Shown: in pieces, positions 27,116-35,915 of the stretch
Layout of the letters: each line of letters opens with the position of its first letter
Numbering within the stretch: position 1 is the stretch's first letter
NCBI GenBank assembly: GCA_000717735.1
Contig: JOBE01000057.1
Location: 13,004 to 77,003 of the forward strand
Length of the DNA stretch: 64,000 nt
Source of the DNA: Streptomyces griseoluteus
GTDB taxonomy: Bacteria; Actinomycetota; Actinomycetes; Streptomycetales; Streptomycetaceae
Direction: 5' to 3'
Position numbers and translations under genes: made by a program
The notes under the pieces: model-generated
Told to the model about the DNA's origin: nothing
What the model saw: only the letters and a program-made list of their open reading frames with translations
Databases searched by the model: none

Positions 27116-28537
27116 GTGGTCTTGGATCCGCATCGCTGGTTGGAGTTGAGGCGGTTTCGCGGCCTGTACGAGTCCGGTGCGATGAGCCTGCGGGAGATCG
27201 CGAAGGAGACCGGGCTGAACCGGCGCACGGTCGCCAAGTACCTGTCGGGCGAGACTCCGGTCGCGCCACCGCGAAGGGCTCCCAACGGGCAGCCATACCG
27301 GCGGATCGTGGATGAGGTCGCGCCGTTGATCGACGCGATGCTGCGGGCCGAGATCCTGCTCAAAGGGGCCGTGATCCACGAGCGCCTGGTGGCCGAGTAC
27401 GGGTTCACCGGCAGCTACCAGCGGATCAAGATGTACTTGCAGGAAGCCAGACCGCGCATCGCGGAGGAACTGGGCATCAGCCCGAGCGAGCTGGCCGGCC
27501 TCCACCGCAGGTTCGAGGTAGTCCCGGGGTCTCAGGCCCAGGTCGACTGGGGTGACGAGGGAAAGATCCTCGCTCACGTTGGAATCCCGAAGGTCTACTC
27601 GTTCCACATGACGTTGTCCTACTCGCGCGATCCGTTCTGCTGCTTCACCACCAGCCAGGACCTGGCCACCTTCTTCGACTGCCACCGCCAGGCGTTCACC
27701 CACTTCGGCGGGGTCCCGACGTCGATCGTCTACGACCGCACCAAATCGGTGGTCCGCCGGCATGTCGCACCAGGTGAGGCCGTTCTGCTACATCCGGAGG
27801 CCGTCGCCTTCGCCGGGCACTACGACTTCGATCCCGACGTACTAGCCGCCTACCGGCCCACGGGCAAAGGCCGGGTCGAGCGGCAGGTGCTGATCGTCCG
27901 CGACCACGTCCTGGCCGGCCGGGCCTTCTCCTCGGTCGAAGAACTCAACGCCGCGTTCACCGCCTGGGTGCCGCTGCGGCGGGCAAAGGTCCACGGCACC
28001 CACGGCGAGGTCATCGGTCTCAGGGCGATCCGCGACCACGTGGCCCTCCGCCCGCTGCCGCAGACGCCCTACGTGGTCACTCAGTGGTATCTCCGCCACG
28101 TCGGCAAGGACTGCCTGGTCGCCTTCGACGCCAATCTCTATTCGGTGCCGGCCCGCAAGGTCCGCCCCCGTCAGCTGGTCGAGGTCAGGGCCACGAAGTC
28201 CCAGGTCATGCTGCATGCCACCGGCCCCGACCGCACGGGCGAGACCCTGCTGGCCGTCCATCCCCGGGCGGTTGGCCGAGGCGCCCGGATCGTGGATGAG
28301 AAGCACTGGGACGGCCTGCCCACAGGCGCCGGCCGCCGCGTCACCACCGGTGAGGGGAGCCTGCCGCGGCCCCGCCGCCGCGTCGCCTCGGCCTCGCAGG
28401 CAGGGCCGCTGGCGGCACTGATGAACCGGGCCGCGGTCACCCAGGTCGAGGTCGGCCGCCGGCCTTTGTCGGTCTATGACGAGCTGACCGGCACCCGCCC
28501 CTTCACCACCAAGCCGAGCACGAAGGAATCGTCTTGA
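27116..28537 (+). CDS. istA: IS21-family transposase IstA
   Basis: The 473-residue protein has an N-terminal HTH (SLREIAKETGLNRRTVAKYL), the rve integrase core with VDWGDEG, VYDRTKSVV and GKGRVERQV supplying the D-D-E residues, and the C-terminal beta domain (LYSVPARKVRPRQLVEVRAT). The length is normal for IstA. Its TGA overlaps the TTG start of istB (TTGA), the usual IS21 coupling. It may be expressed, but the partner ATPase is destroyed. Confidence 0.88.
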   Translation: MVLDPHRWLELRRFRGLYESGAMSLREIAKETGLNRRTVAKYLSGETPVAPPRRAPNGQPYRRIVDEVAPLIDAMLRAEILLKGAVIHERLVAEYGFTGSYQRIKMYLQEARPRIAEELGISPSELAGLHRRFEVVPGSQAQVDWGDEGKILAHVGIPKVYSFHMTLSYSRDPFCCFTTSQDLATFFDCHRQAFTHFGGVPTSIVYDRTKSVVRRHVAPGEAVLLHPEAVAFAGHYDFDPDVLAAYRPTGKGRVERQVLIVRDHVLAGRAFSSVEELNAAFTAWVPLRRAKVHGTHGEVIGLRAIRDHVALRPLPQTPYVVTQWYLRHVGKDCLVAFDANLYSVPARKVRPRQLVEVRATKSQVMLHATGPDRTGETLLAVHPRAVGRGARIVDEKHWDGLPTGAGRRVTTGEGSLPRPRRRVASASQAGPLAALMNRAAVTQVEVGRRPLSVYDELTGTRPFTTKPSTKESS

Positions 28538-28662
28538 GCGAGCTGGTTTCCACCCGCATCCGCAACACGGCCGGCAAGCTGTGACTGCCCCACCTGGCCG
28601 AGGCCCTGACCCAGTACGCCCAGCGGGCCGACGAGGCCAAGATGGGCTATCTCCACTTCATC
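28534..28662 (+). pseudogene. istB: IS21-family IstB remnant
   Basis: The frame starts LSELVSTRIRNTAGKL, meets a TGA at codon 17 where a sense codon is expected, and continues LPHLAEALTQYAQRADEAKM before ending at about 28662. The AAA+ ATPase domain is absent. Confidence 0.75.
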
Positions 28663-28700
28663 GACCCCGCCGCTTCCGCACCGGCCTACGGATTCGAAAC

Positions 28701-28799
28701 TGAGCCTTTTCCAACCTGGCTGTCAGGTCCGCCGACCATGCCCGGCGGAGCGCTCGTCGCACGACGGCCGACTGCAGATTTGCTGGGCACAGGCCTGTC
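28701..28799 (-). repeat. 99-bp repeat, copy 1 (group II intron 5' fragment)
   Basis: These 99 bases recur exactly at 35817-35915. Read on the minus strand they contain a GTGCGACG start at 28762, which in copy 2 leads to group II intron domains V and VI. Copy 1 lacks those domains. It joins the istB stub to the IS30 transposase tail. Confidence 0.7.
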
Positions 28800-28807
28800 C
28801 TCACACT

Positions 28808-28912
28808 CTCAACAGCAGACCCCGCAAGACGCTCGGTTGGAAGACACCCGCCGAGGCGTTCAACGAGCAGCTACAGTTGCTTCAACAAACTGGTGCTGCA
28901 ACGACCGGTTGA
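28808..28912 (+). pseudogene. IS30-family transposase, C-terminal part
   Basis: The frame reads LNSRPRKTLGWKTPAEAFNE, the conserved IS30 tail, and ends with TGA at 28910-28912 inside the right end of the element. Confidence 0.75.
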
Positions 28913-28919
28913 ATCCGGT

Positions 28920-29210
28920 CAGTTCCGCTCAAGGAAGTTCGTGTCCGTTCTCGCCCGTCACGACCTGGTCGGCTCCATGGGCCGGGTCGGTGCCGCCGGA
29001 GACAACGCGGCCATGGAGAGCTTCTTCGCGCTGCTGCAGAAGAACGTCCCCGACCGCCGTGCCTGGGCCACCCGCCAGGAGCTGCGGATCGCGATCGTGA
29101 CCTGGATCGAGCGGACCTACCACCGACGCCGGCGCCAGAGACGCCTGGCCCGATCGACCCCCGTCGAGTACGAGACCATCATGACCCCACCCGCAGCTCT
29201 GGCTGCATAA
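28920..29210 (+). pseudogene. IS3-family transposase (OrfB) C-terminal remnant
   Basis: The fragment reads SRKFVSVLARHDLVGSMGRV, GDNAAMESFFALLQKN and WIERTYHRRRRQRRL ... TPVEYETIM, which is the integrase-core tail of IS3-type OrfB including its terminal Glu. The N-terminal part is missing. Confidence 0.75.
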
Positions 29211-29509
29211 ACCCCGCTGTCACCCGATCATGCAGCAGTCCCGACAGTCCCAGGCGATTGCCTCGGCCAGCCGCCTCTTCGACGTTGATGTGTGCGGCGG
29301 GGGCAGCGTCGGTCCCCCGGGCCTTGTCTGCACGCCTACGTCGGCCAGGAGGTACAGCGTGCGCGGGGTCCGCATGGCGTTCGACGGGTGTGCCTCCGTG
29401 GTCGGTACGCCAGGCGGGCGGCCGGCGGTGAAGTCCGCCTCGTCGGGGCCGCCCTGCCGCGCAGGCGGGACGGGCGTGAACCTACTGTCCGGGAGTACCC
29501 GCGCTACCC
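29211..29509. other. No recognised gene
   Basis: About 300 bp with no family resemblance on either strand. Confidence 0.4.
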
Positions 29510-29775
29510 ATCGGTCGGCTCCCAGGCGTCAAGGGCGGACCTGACCTGTCCAGCCTCGAGGGGGACGCCGAATTCCTCATGTGCCAGGGTCACCACCTCC
29601 TCGACCGTGGGCTGACGCTCAGCGGTGCCTCGGTCGGCGGCAAGCCGGACCGCCGCCCGGGCCAAGACGGCCTCCCGCTCGACGGCGTCGAGGGTGTCGT
29701 CCGTGAGGGCGGCCAGGACCTCCCGCCACCTGGTCAACGCCTGCACCCCGATCCGGGCGCAAGGCTGAGGGCGGC
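29510..29775 (-). pseudogene. C-terminal fragment of an unknown protein
   Basis: The minus strand encodes ALTRWREVLAALTDDTLDAV, then TVEEVVTLAHEEFGVPLEAG and ends SALDAWEPTDG. I do not recognise it. It abuts the broken end of the LuxR-type regulator near 29780, which is the likely breakpoint of a rearrangement. Confidence 0.35.
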
Positions 29776-29779
29776 TGCA

Positions 29780-31611
29780 TCCCGGCGCCCGCCGTGTGGC
29801 ACGGCAGCGAGCCTTCCGCAGGCGGAAAGACAGGATCCGCTGAGAATCAGCGCGGTCAGGCCGTAGGCCGGGCTGGTGGAGGAGAACGACGCGTTCCGGC
29901 GGTCGTCGTTCGCGGCCCTCTCGCCGATCAGTCGTTCGTGGGGGAGATGTGCCAGGTCCCGCATACACGCCTCCACCTCCCGCAGGGCCTTTGAAGGGTT
30001 ACCGTGGGCGGCGTGGAACACCGTGGTGTTGATGTAGCCGGCCGCCAGCGGGAACAGGTCACCGGTTGCCCTGAGTAGTCGGCGCGATTCCTCGTACGAC
30101 GCCAGGGTGCGTTCGATGTCCCGGCTCCACATGAGCATGTGGTAAGTCTCCACGTACAGGGCACGGGCGCGCAGGAAGTCGTCGTCCAGGAGCTCGGCCA
30201 CGGTTCGGCAGCGCCGCACCGTCTCCCGCGTCTCCCGGTCGGCCTGAAGCAGTCCGTAGTAGGAGGCGTGATACAGGGCGATGCCCAGCTCAAGGGTCGG
30301 CTCGGGATCGGCTGTAAGTGCCTTGTCGATCCAGCGTCGGGCCTCGGTCAGCCGGCTCTTGCCGAGCCAGAGCCCCCACAGGCCGTTCACCAGCCGGAGT
30401 GCGGCCTCACCTCCGGGGTGGGCGACGGCGAAATCCATGGCTACCCGGAAGTTGTCGAAGTCGGCGGCGAGCCGGTCCCCCCACTCGACCTGCTGGTCGC
30501 CCATCCACTCCTCGCCCGCCCGCTGGGCCATGCGCAGGAAGAAGTCCTGGTGGCGGTGTGCGTACTCCTTGGTGCGGCCGCTGTGCTCCAGTTGCTCGGC
30601 GCCGTATTCACGGATGGTGTCGAGCATGCGGTAGCGGTACTCGGCGCCGCCCTCCGCTCGCTGCACCACCGACTTGTCCACCAGGGCGCCGAGTAGATCC
30701 AGCACATCCCGGCCCGCCAGCTCGTTTCCGGCCCCCACCTCTTCGGCGGCCGCGAGGGTGAAGCCGCCGGCGAACACCGAGAGCCGTGCCCACAGTTCCC
30801 GCTCCGGTGCCGAGCACAGGTCGTGGCTCCACTCGATCGTGGTGCGCAGGGTGTGGTGGCGGGCCTGGGCGGTGCGAACGCCGGCCAGGAGCCGGAACCG
30901 GTCGTCGAGGCGGCCCAGGATTTGCTCCAGTGGCATGGTCCTCAGGCGTACGGCTGCCAGTTCGATGGCCAGCGGGATGCCGTCGAGGCGGCGGCAGAGG
31001 GCGATCACCTCGGAGCGGTTGTCGGCGTTCAGTTCGAAGGACGGCAGGGCGGCCTTCGCCCGGGCGACGAACAGTGCCAGGGCGTCGTTGCCGTGTTCGT
31101 CCGCATCCGTTTCCGGGCTGGGCATCGGTGGGATCGGCAGGACGCATTCGCCGGGCAGGGCCACGGGCTGCCTGCTGGTCAGCAGGAACGCGAGTCCCGG
31201 GGTATGGCACAGGAGGATGTCGACGAACACGGCCATGGCGTCCACCAGGTGCTCGCAGGTGTCCAGCACCAGCAGTGCCTGCTTGTCCGCGAAATGGTCG
31301 ATCAGCTGGTCCATCGGCTCCTTCGACGCGATCTCGGGCAGGCCGACGGCGGTGGCCACCGTATTGGGCAGGAACTCGGGGTCACGAAGACCGCTCAGCT
31401 CCGCGATGCTCACACCGTCCGGAAAGTCGACCGACATCTGATGGGCGGCCCGCACCGCGACCCTGCTCTTGCCGACACCACCGAGACCGGTCAGTGTGAC
31501 CACACGCGCCTGCGTCAGCGACTTGCGGACCGCCTCCAGCTCGGCCACCCGGCCGATGAAACCGGTGGCCTCGTTCCGCGCACCGGGCCGGGCCCATGTC
31601 CACTGAGTCAC
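29780..31611 (-). pseudogene. LuxR-type (COG3903 ATPase) regulator, N-terminal part
   Basis: The frame carries an AAA-like NTPase with P-loop TGLGGVGKSRVAV, Walker B ALLVLDTCEHLVDA, the sensor FLLTSRQPVALPGE, RLDGIPLAIELAAVR and ETMP-type winged helix, then TPR-like helices to HLPHERLIGERAANDDRRNA. The C-terminal LuxR DNA-binding domain is absent here; it is found on the opposite strand at 32546-33178. GTG 31611 is chosen because GGGAGGA lies just upstream. The gene was a large ATP-dependent regulator before an inversion split it. Confidence 0.75.
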
Positions 31612-31996
31612 AGCTTCCTCCCTCTGCGTCACCACGACCCTCTCATGTCCCGGCCGACGCCGTACCGGAGTTCGCCTCCGACGATGCCGTCCGGCCGCGT
31701 CGAGGACGGAAGGCATGGCCGTCGACAGCCGCTTCGAACACGCGAGTTCAACGAGCGCCACCCGTAGCGGGCACGCATACGTGCACGGAGACGGGGCCCT
31801 CCAGGTACGCATACGTGCACGTACGTGATGCCGACCTCTACGTATCCGCTCCGCCGGGATACCGATCTTGGGTCCCACCGGCACGTCCGGACCCTTCCCG
31901 CAGGGCAGAGTCGTCCCCGCACCAGACGAAAGGGCAGGGGCGATCCGCTCCCGCTGCAGGAACCCGGAAAGCCCACGGTACGGAAGAGAAACCACG
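31612..31996. other. Divergent promoter region
   Basis: The 385-bp spacer between the regulator fragment and the ligase fragment holds two ACGCATACGTGCACG repeats (31773-31821) and no gene. Confidence 0.5.
31773..31821. promoter_or_regulatory. Two 15-bp direct repeats in a divergent promoter
   Basis: ACGCATACGTGCACG occurs at 31773-31787 and 31807-31821, 34 bp apart. The second copy sits in the 12-bp palindrome TACGTGCACGTA. This is a plausible operator for the divergent genes. Confidence 0.5.
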
Positions 31997-32545
31997 TGAG
32001 TAACCTCGCCACCACCCTGGTGGAAACAGCCCAGCGGTACCCGCAGCGACGGGCGGTGCAGGGGCATGACAGATCACTGACCTTTGCCGAACTGGATGAG
32101 TGCAGCGCCCGGGCCGCCGGCGGACTCCTCGCCCATGGCGTGCTCCCCGGTGACCGGGTGGGGCTGCGACTGTCCTTCTCCCCGACCTTCACCGTGCTCT
32201 ACTTCGGCGCGCTGCGTACCGGGGCGATCGTCATGCCCTTGTATCCCACAGCCCGGTCGCTCGCCGCGCGACCCCGTGACGACGTCTGCGGCCCCCGGCT
32301 CGTTTTCACCTCACCCGACATGACGGTCGCCCAGGAGATCAGGGTGAGCGACACGACGTTCGTCCCGGTCGGAGTCGACTTCCTCGACCAGATGACGTTC
32401 TGGCCCCAGCACACCGGCGTGGTCGACCGCGCCGATCACGACCCGGCGGCTGTGGTCCGCACCGGAGACACCACGCGCGCTGCCGGAGAGACCATGCTCA
32501 GCCACCGCACGCTACGCGATGCCGCCCTGACCACCAGAATGCTTG
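31997..32545 (+). pseudogene. Acyl-AMP/CoA ligase, truncated and degenerate
   Basis: The frame from GTG 31997 reads SNLATTLVETAQRYPQRRAV, LTFAELDECSARAAGGLLAH and LPGDRVGLRLSFSP, the N-terminus of an ANL-superfamily ligase. The AMP-binding motif region is changed (TGDTTRAAGETMLSHRTL instead of TSGTTGxPKG) and there is an internal deletion before it. At about 32545 it is fused to the tail of the LuxR-type regulator. The catalytic domain is lost. Confidence 0.65.
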
Positions 32546-33178
32546 GGTCCGCAACTACTTGGCCATCGCACGGGTGCTCGCACTGTGGGCGGACGACAGA
32601 CCGGCCGAGAGCCGCGAGCTGGCGCGCAGAGTGCTGCCCTCCGCCCTCGACCAGGGCGAGACGATGAGCCTGGCCGCCACGGTCGAGTTCCTGTCCTGGG
32701 TCGCCTGCGGCGAGCAGGAACACGAGCACGCCGCGACCCTGCTCGGCGGCGCTGCCACGCAGTGGCGCCAAGTCGGCACCACCCTCTGGGGTGTACGGGC
32801 GCTGAACGCTCTGCACACCGAGACCGAGAACACCCTGATGCTCAGCCTGGGTGCCGAGCGCTTCACCCAGGTGTACGCGCACGGGTCACGACTGCCGGTG
32901 GCGCAGCTGGTCGAAATCGCCTGTGGCAACGCGCACGCCGGCGCACTCGAGCCGTCCTCATCGGCCGGCGACGGCAGCCCCCTGGGCCCTCTCACCCGGC
33001 GCGAGCAGGAGGTCGCCGGCCTGATCGTCGAGGGCCTCACCAACCGCCAGATCGCCGAACGTCTCTTCATCTCCAAGCGCACCGCCGACACCCATGTCGA
33101 ACACATCCTCACCAAGCTGGGCGTCACCTCCCGCGTGCAGATCGCCGCGGCCATCGAACCCCGAAATCCCGAGGAGGC
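32546..33178 (+). pseudogene. LuxR-type regulator, C-terminal part
   Basis: The frame encodes TPR-like helices (NYLAIARVLALWADDRPAES) and a LuxR helix-turn-helix: LTRREQEVAGLIVEGLTNRQ, IAERLFISKRTADTHVEHIL, then TKLGVTSRVQIAAAIE. It completes the protein whose ATPase half lies on the minus strand at 29780-31611. An inversion with one end at about 32545 and the other near 29780 explains both halves. The last codons run into IS110 sequence. Confidence 0.7.
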
Positions 33179-33376
33179 GTCTTCTACACCTCCGCGCTCG
33201 TCAGCGTCCGTTACGACCCGAACTCGCGGAAGTTCTACGACCGCAAACGCGCCGAAGGGAAGAAGCACGTCCATGCCGTGCTCGCCCTCGCCCGCCGACG
33301 CGTCAACGTCATCTGGGCCTTGATCCGCGACCGTCGGTTCTACCAGGTCACGCCTCCGGTCACCGCGGCTGCCTGA
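33179..33376 (+). pseudogene. IS110-family transposase C-terminal remnant
   Basis: The fragment FYTSALVSVRYDPNSRKFYD ... HVHAVLALARRRVNVIWALI ... TAAA-stop is the tail of an IS110-type (Transposase_20) protein. It is fused directly behind the LuxR half. Confidence 0.65.
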
Positions 33377-33432
33377 CTGCGGGCACGCATAATCACGGCC
33401 GGCCCGCCTCCCGCGCGGCTAGCCTCCACGGG

Positions 33433-33891
33433 ATGCCACTTCACCAGTACGCCTACTTCGCGCTGTTCAGCAAGCACACCTCGGCAGACACCATGACCTC
33501 ACAGCTAGGGATCACTCCCGACGAGGTAACCGTTCGCGGCAGCCGGATCACCGAACCGGCAGTGGTCCCGGTCGACCACTCGTGGATGGTCGTATGCCGA
33601 GACCCGGGCTTGCGCGTCGACGAGCAGATCACCCGCATTCTCGACAGACTCCAGCCCCACACGGACCGAATCTCCGACCTCACCAGGTATCTGGCCAGCA
33701 CTGGCGGCGGAGCAGTGCTCAACGTCGTGCGCTACTTCAACGACACCGACCAAACCCAGCCGGGCAAAGCTGACGCCCCCAACCTCTTCGGTTGGCACCT
33801 GGACCGCAAGGTCCTGGACTTCCTCAGTGCCACTGGCGCGGAGCTCGGCGTCGACGAGTACGACATGACCGAAGACGAGGACGCCAGGTGA
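33433..33891 (+). CDS. DUF4279 domain protein (immunity-like)
   Basis: The 152-residue protein fits DUF4279: an N-terminal strand YAYFALFSKHTSADTMTSQL with LGITPDEVTVRG, then the DHSWMVVCRDPG strand, and a C-terminal domain ending KVLDFLSATGAELGVDEYDM. Members occur near toxin loci and are proposed immunity proteins, but no toxin is adjacent here. The ATG at 33433 fits the conserved N-terminus. It appears intact. Confidence 0.75.
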   Translation: MPLHQYAYFALFSKHTSADTMTSQLGITPDEVTVRGSRITEPAVVPVDHSWMVVCRDPGLRVDEQITRILDRLQPHTDRISDLTRYLASTGGGAVLNVVRYFNDTDQTQPGKADAPNLFGWHLDRKVLDFLSATGAELGVDEYDMTEDEDAR

Positions 33892-33951
33892 GCACGTGCC
33901 CTCGTACTCACCTGGGCCACTGAGTCGTACTCCGCCGGCTTGACAACAGCA

Positions 33952-34420
33952 TTAGGAAGCCAGGGCAAGCCTTGAATCATGCCGGTGCCACCGGTACGGG
34001 CAAGCCCCGCAACCCGTACGAGAACGTCGGGCATACAGGGAAGGCGGCGGGCGGGGGCAATCGCTCCACGATCCGGCGCCGCCCGGCACATGGGCCTCTC
34101 GCCCGGCACTGCGGGCCCACACGCCGAACGGCCCGCACCGTCACCCGGTGCGGGCCGTTCACCACCCAGAACCCGCCGGAAGGGGGGAGTCGGCAGGCCC
34201 TGCATATCCAGAGCGGTCCCACGCGCTCACCACCCGCATGCCCCCGATTCCACGACCCACACCCGCTCCTCCGACCGGACAATCCGGACAACCCGGGCCG
34301 GGCCTGCCAGGGGCCTGCGCAGCCGGCCGCAGAGGCGGCTTGTGGGTCAGGGCCGCCGGTCGGCGTAGAGCCGTGCGGTCACACCCGGCTCTCCGGGGAC
34401 GCGCCGTACCCGCGGTGTCC
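33952..34420 (-). repeat. DUF6207-associated segment, copy 1
   Basis: This segment is similar in order and sequence to 49085-49480: CAAGCCTTGAAT, a CCCGCAACCCGTACGAG block, a stem-loop, AGAGCGGTCCCA, and the 3' end of a DUF6207 gene. The copies differ by many substitutions and small indels. Confidence 0.65.
34126..34160 (-). terminator. Terminator hairpin downstream of the DUF6207 gene
   Basis: A perfect 15-bp stem (GAACGGCCCGCACCG) with a 5-nt loop lies about 190 bp beyond the DUF6207 stop. Confidence 0.6.
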
Positions 34421-34562
34421 CCGAAGTCGCCCAACGCCGGCCGAGCTCCTCGACGGCCACCTGGAGGGTCGCTTCGTCGGTGGCGGTGATGTCCAGGACG
34501 ATCAGGCCCGGCTCGTCGAGGTGGATCGGGTCAATCGGTTCCGGCTGGACCAAGACCTTCAC
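34347..34562 (-). CDS. DUF6207 family protein
   Basis: The 71-residue protein has the DUF6207 pattern: IDPIHLDEPGLIVLDITATD near the N-terminus and the tail [19 protein letters not shown], matching the family's RDPGQPGVRLRCYLDL ending. These small Streptomyces proteins occur in multiple copies per genome and have no known function. A truncated second copy ends at 49410. The exact start is uncertain; the MKVLVQPEP lead is longer than usual. Confidence 0.75.
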   Translation of the reverse strand: MKVLVQPEPIDPIHLDEPGLIVLDITATDEATLQVAVEELGRRWATSGTPRVRRVPGEPGVTARLYADRRP

Positions 34563-34750
34563 CGACCCCCGTCTCTACGCGGCCATCGTCGACCGCCTCA
34601 CCTTCGGCGGCAACATCATCGAGACAGAACCGACTCCTACCGCCTGGCCACCACCCGAGCACGCGCTGAACAGCAGGTCGTCGGCTGACCTCGCTTCATC
34701 GGGGCAGGGCCCCGATCCGTCTCGTCACAGGCGTGGGGCAGGATGGCGTC

Positions 34751-35383
34751 ATGGCACAGCAGATCTTGCCCCCGTCGGAATCCTGGCGCCGGATCGACGT
34801 CTGGCTGGCGACCCACGCGGCGTCCGATTTCGCCCTACTCAATCCGCCTGCGACACGGGACGACATCGAGCGGGCCGAGCGTCTGCTCGGCATCCCGCTG
34901 CCTGGTGATCTTGCTGAGTCTCTGCAGTGCCATAACGGGGTGAGCGCCTGGGCGACGTTCCTGCCGGAGCAGTCACCGCTCGCGGTGAGCGGCATCATGG
35001 ACCATTGGCAGACGTGCATGGATGTCGCAGCGGAGAATGACGGCCTGACGCGTCGCCCCTGGGACGACGAGCCTTGGTGGTATCCTCTCTGGGTTCCCTG
35101 GGCCGAGGGCGCTGATGGCGGGACGCAGGTGATCGACCAACGTCCTGGCCCGAACGCGGGCCGCATCGGCTGGGCAGGCCACAGTGGTGGCGGCGACTTC
35201 ACCGATTCCTGGCCTGATCTTGCGAGCCTTCTCCAGGCAGTCGCCCATGCACTTCACGAAGGTGGTGACGTGCGCGGACTGCATCCCTTCCTCACCACCC
35301 GAGGTGAGCTTTGGTGGGACGAAGAGAGCTGCGAGGAACCCAACGGCCAACCACTAACGGCAGCGCCCATCGGGCTGCTCTGA
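34751..35383 (+). CDS. SMI1/KNR4 (SUKH) family protein
   Basis: The 210-residue protein shows the SUKH core: NPPATRDDIERAERLLGIPL, PGDLAESLQCHNG, a WYPLWVPWAEG strand and the later FTDSWPDLASLLQAVAHAL. SUKH proteins are commonly immunity factors of contact-dependent or Rhs toxins. No toxin gene is adjacent, so it is an orphan. The ATG at 34751 is the start that fits the conserved beginning; an upstream ATG at 34733 is possible. Confidence 0.82.
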   Translation: MAQQILPPSESWRRIDVWLATHAASDFALLNPPATRDDIERAERLLGIPLPGDLAESLQCHNGVSAWATFLPEQSPLAVSGIMDHWQTCMDVAAENDGLTRRPWDDEPWWYPLWVPWAEGADGGTQVIDQRPGPNAGRIGWAGHSGGGDFTDSWPDLASLLQAVAHALHEGGDVRGLHPFLTTRGELWWDEESCEEPNGQPLTAAPIGLL

Positions 35384-35723
35384 CTATCAGCCTCGAAGGC
35401 CTGCCGCAGAGCCGACGCGAACCACGCGACTGCTCTTACTTTTCGCGAACACTTCCAAGGCATCTGCATCGTCGTCGTTCTCGAAACCCACCGACAAGTG
35501 CTCTCCGCTGTCTCTCGGCGACAAAGCCAGTCCGTCGGCTTGCCAGGGCGGGACAGTAGGCGGGGTCTACGAGGACGCGGCACGGCCTGGTGTCGACACG
35601 GCAAGCAAGATCATTTTTGCACAATTGTGCAAACGTCTCCTCGGCCTGTCCTCGCACGGCAGGAGACGGTGGGGCGGCCCGGCGGCACTGCTCCCAGAGC
35701 GCTTCTGGGCGCCGGGCCGCCGA
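35384..35723. other. No recognised gene; one operator-like palindrome
   Basis: About 340 bp holding the palindrome at 35616-35633 and no supported coding region. Confidence 0.45.
35616..35633. promoter_or_regulatory. 18-bp palindrome resembling the TetR operator at 57 kb
   Basis: TTTGCACAATTGTGCAAA is a perfect palindrome. Its core TTGCACxATxGTGCAA is the same as the site at 57044-57059 except for the two central variable bases. No regulator lies adjacent. Confidence 0.6.
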
Positions 35724-35878
35724 GTAGCCGAGGGGAGTTTCACCCCTCGGCTCTCACAGATCCGTGCGTAACGGTCTCCCGTTACACGGCTCTTGCCGCT
35801 CTGATCACCAGGCCGATGAGCCTTTTCCAACCTGGCTGTCAGGTCCGCCGACCATGCCCGGCGGAGCGCTCGTCGCAC
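35724..35878 (-). ncRNA. Relic group II intron (5' end plus domains V and VI)
   Basis: Read on the minus strand, 35759-35792 is a 34-nt domain V: it contains the AGC triad, a perfect 6-bp upper stem (TAACGG/CCGTTA) capped by a GAGA tetraloop, and a 2-nt CG bulge. Bases 35724-35758 form a domain VI hairpin (AGCCGAGGGG with its complement) ending CTAC. Further upstream, GTGCGACG at 35878 matches group II 5' ends. Only about 155 bp remain; the maturase and domains I-IV are deleted. Domain V and VI are well supported, the 5' end is inferred. Confidence 0.75.
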
Positions 35879-35915
35879 GACGGCCGACTGCAGATTTGCT
35901 GGGCACAGGCCTGTC
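35817..35915 (-). repeat. 99-bp repeat, copy 2
   Basis: The segment is identical to 28701-28799. It holds the putative intron 5' end (35817-35878) and 37 bp of shared upstream sequence, and joins an IS5-type transposase remnant on its right. Confidence 0.85.

Larger units (their letters stand above)
26992..28665 (+). mobile_element. IS21-family element, 3' truncated
   Basis: The left end begins TGTCGGCGTACAAGTG within the IS30 transposase. A complete istA is followed by an istB that has a premature stop and ends abruptly near 28665. No right inverted repeat was found, so the element cannot move by itself. Confidence 0.7.
26636..28906 (+). mobile_element. IS30-family element, internally replaced by IS21 and other debris
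   Basis: The ends GGTCGTTGCAACAC (26636-26649) and GTGCTGCAACGACC (28893-28906) form 14-bp inverted repeats with one mismatch. Inside are the N-terminal (26668-26991) and C-terminal (28808-28912) parts of one IS30-type transposase, separated by an IS21 element and a repeated 99-bp segment. The DDE core has been lost. Confidence 0.7.

Noticed and set aside
34359..34420. GAGCCG...CGGCTC hairpin first taken for a group II intron domain V, also at 49425-49480
   Set aside because: It lies in the coding tail of the DUF6207 gene ([16 protein letters not shown]) and lacks the 34-nt domain V layout and tetraloop.
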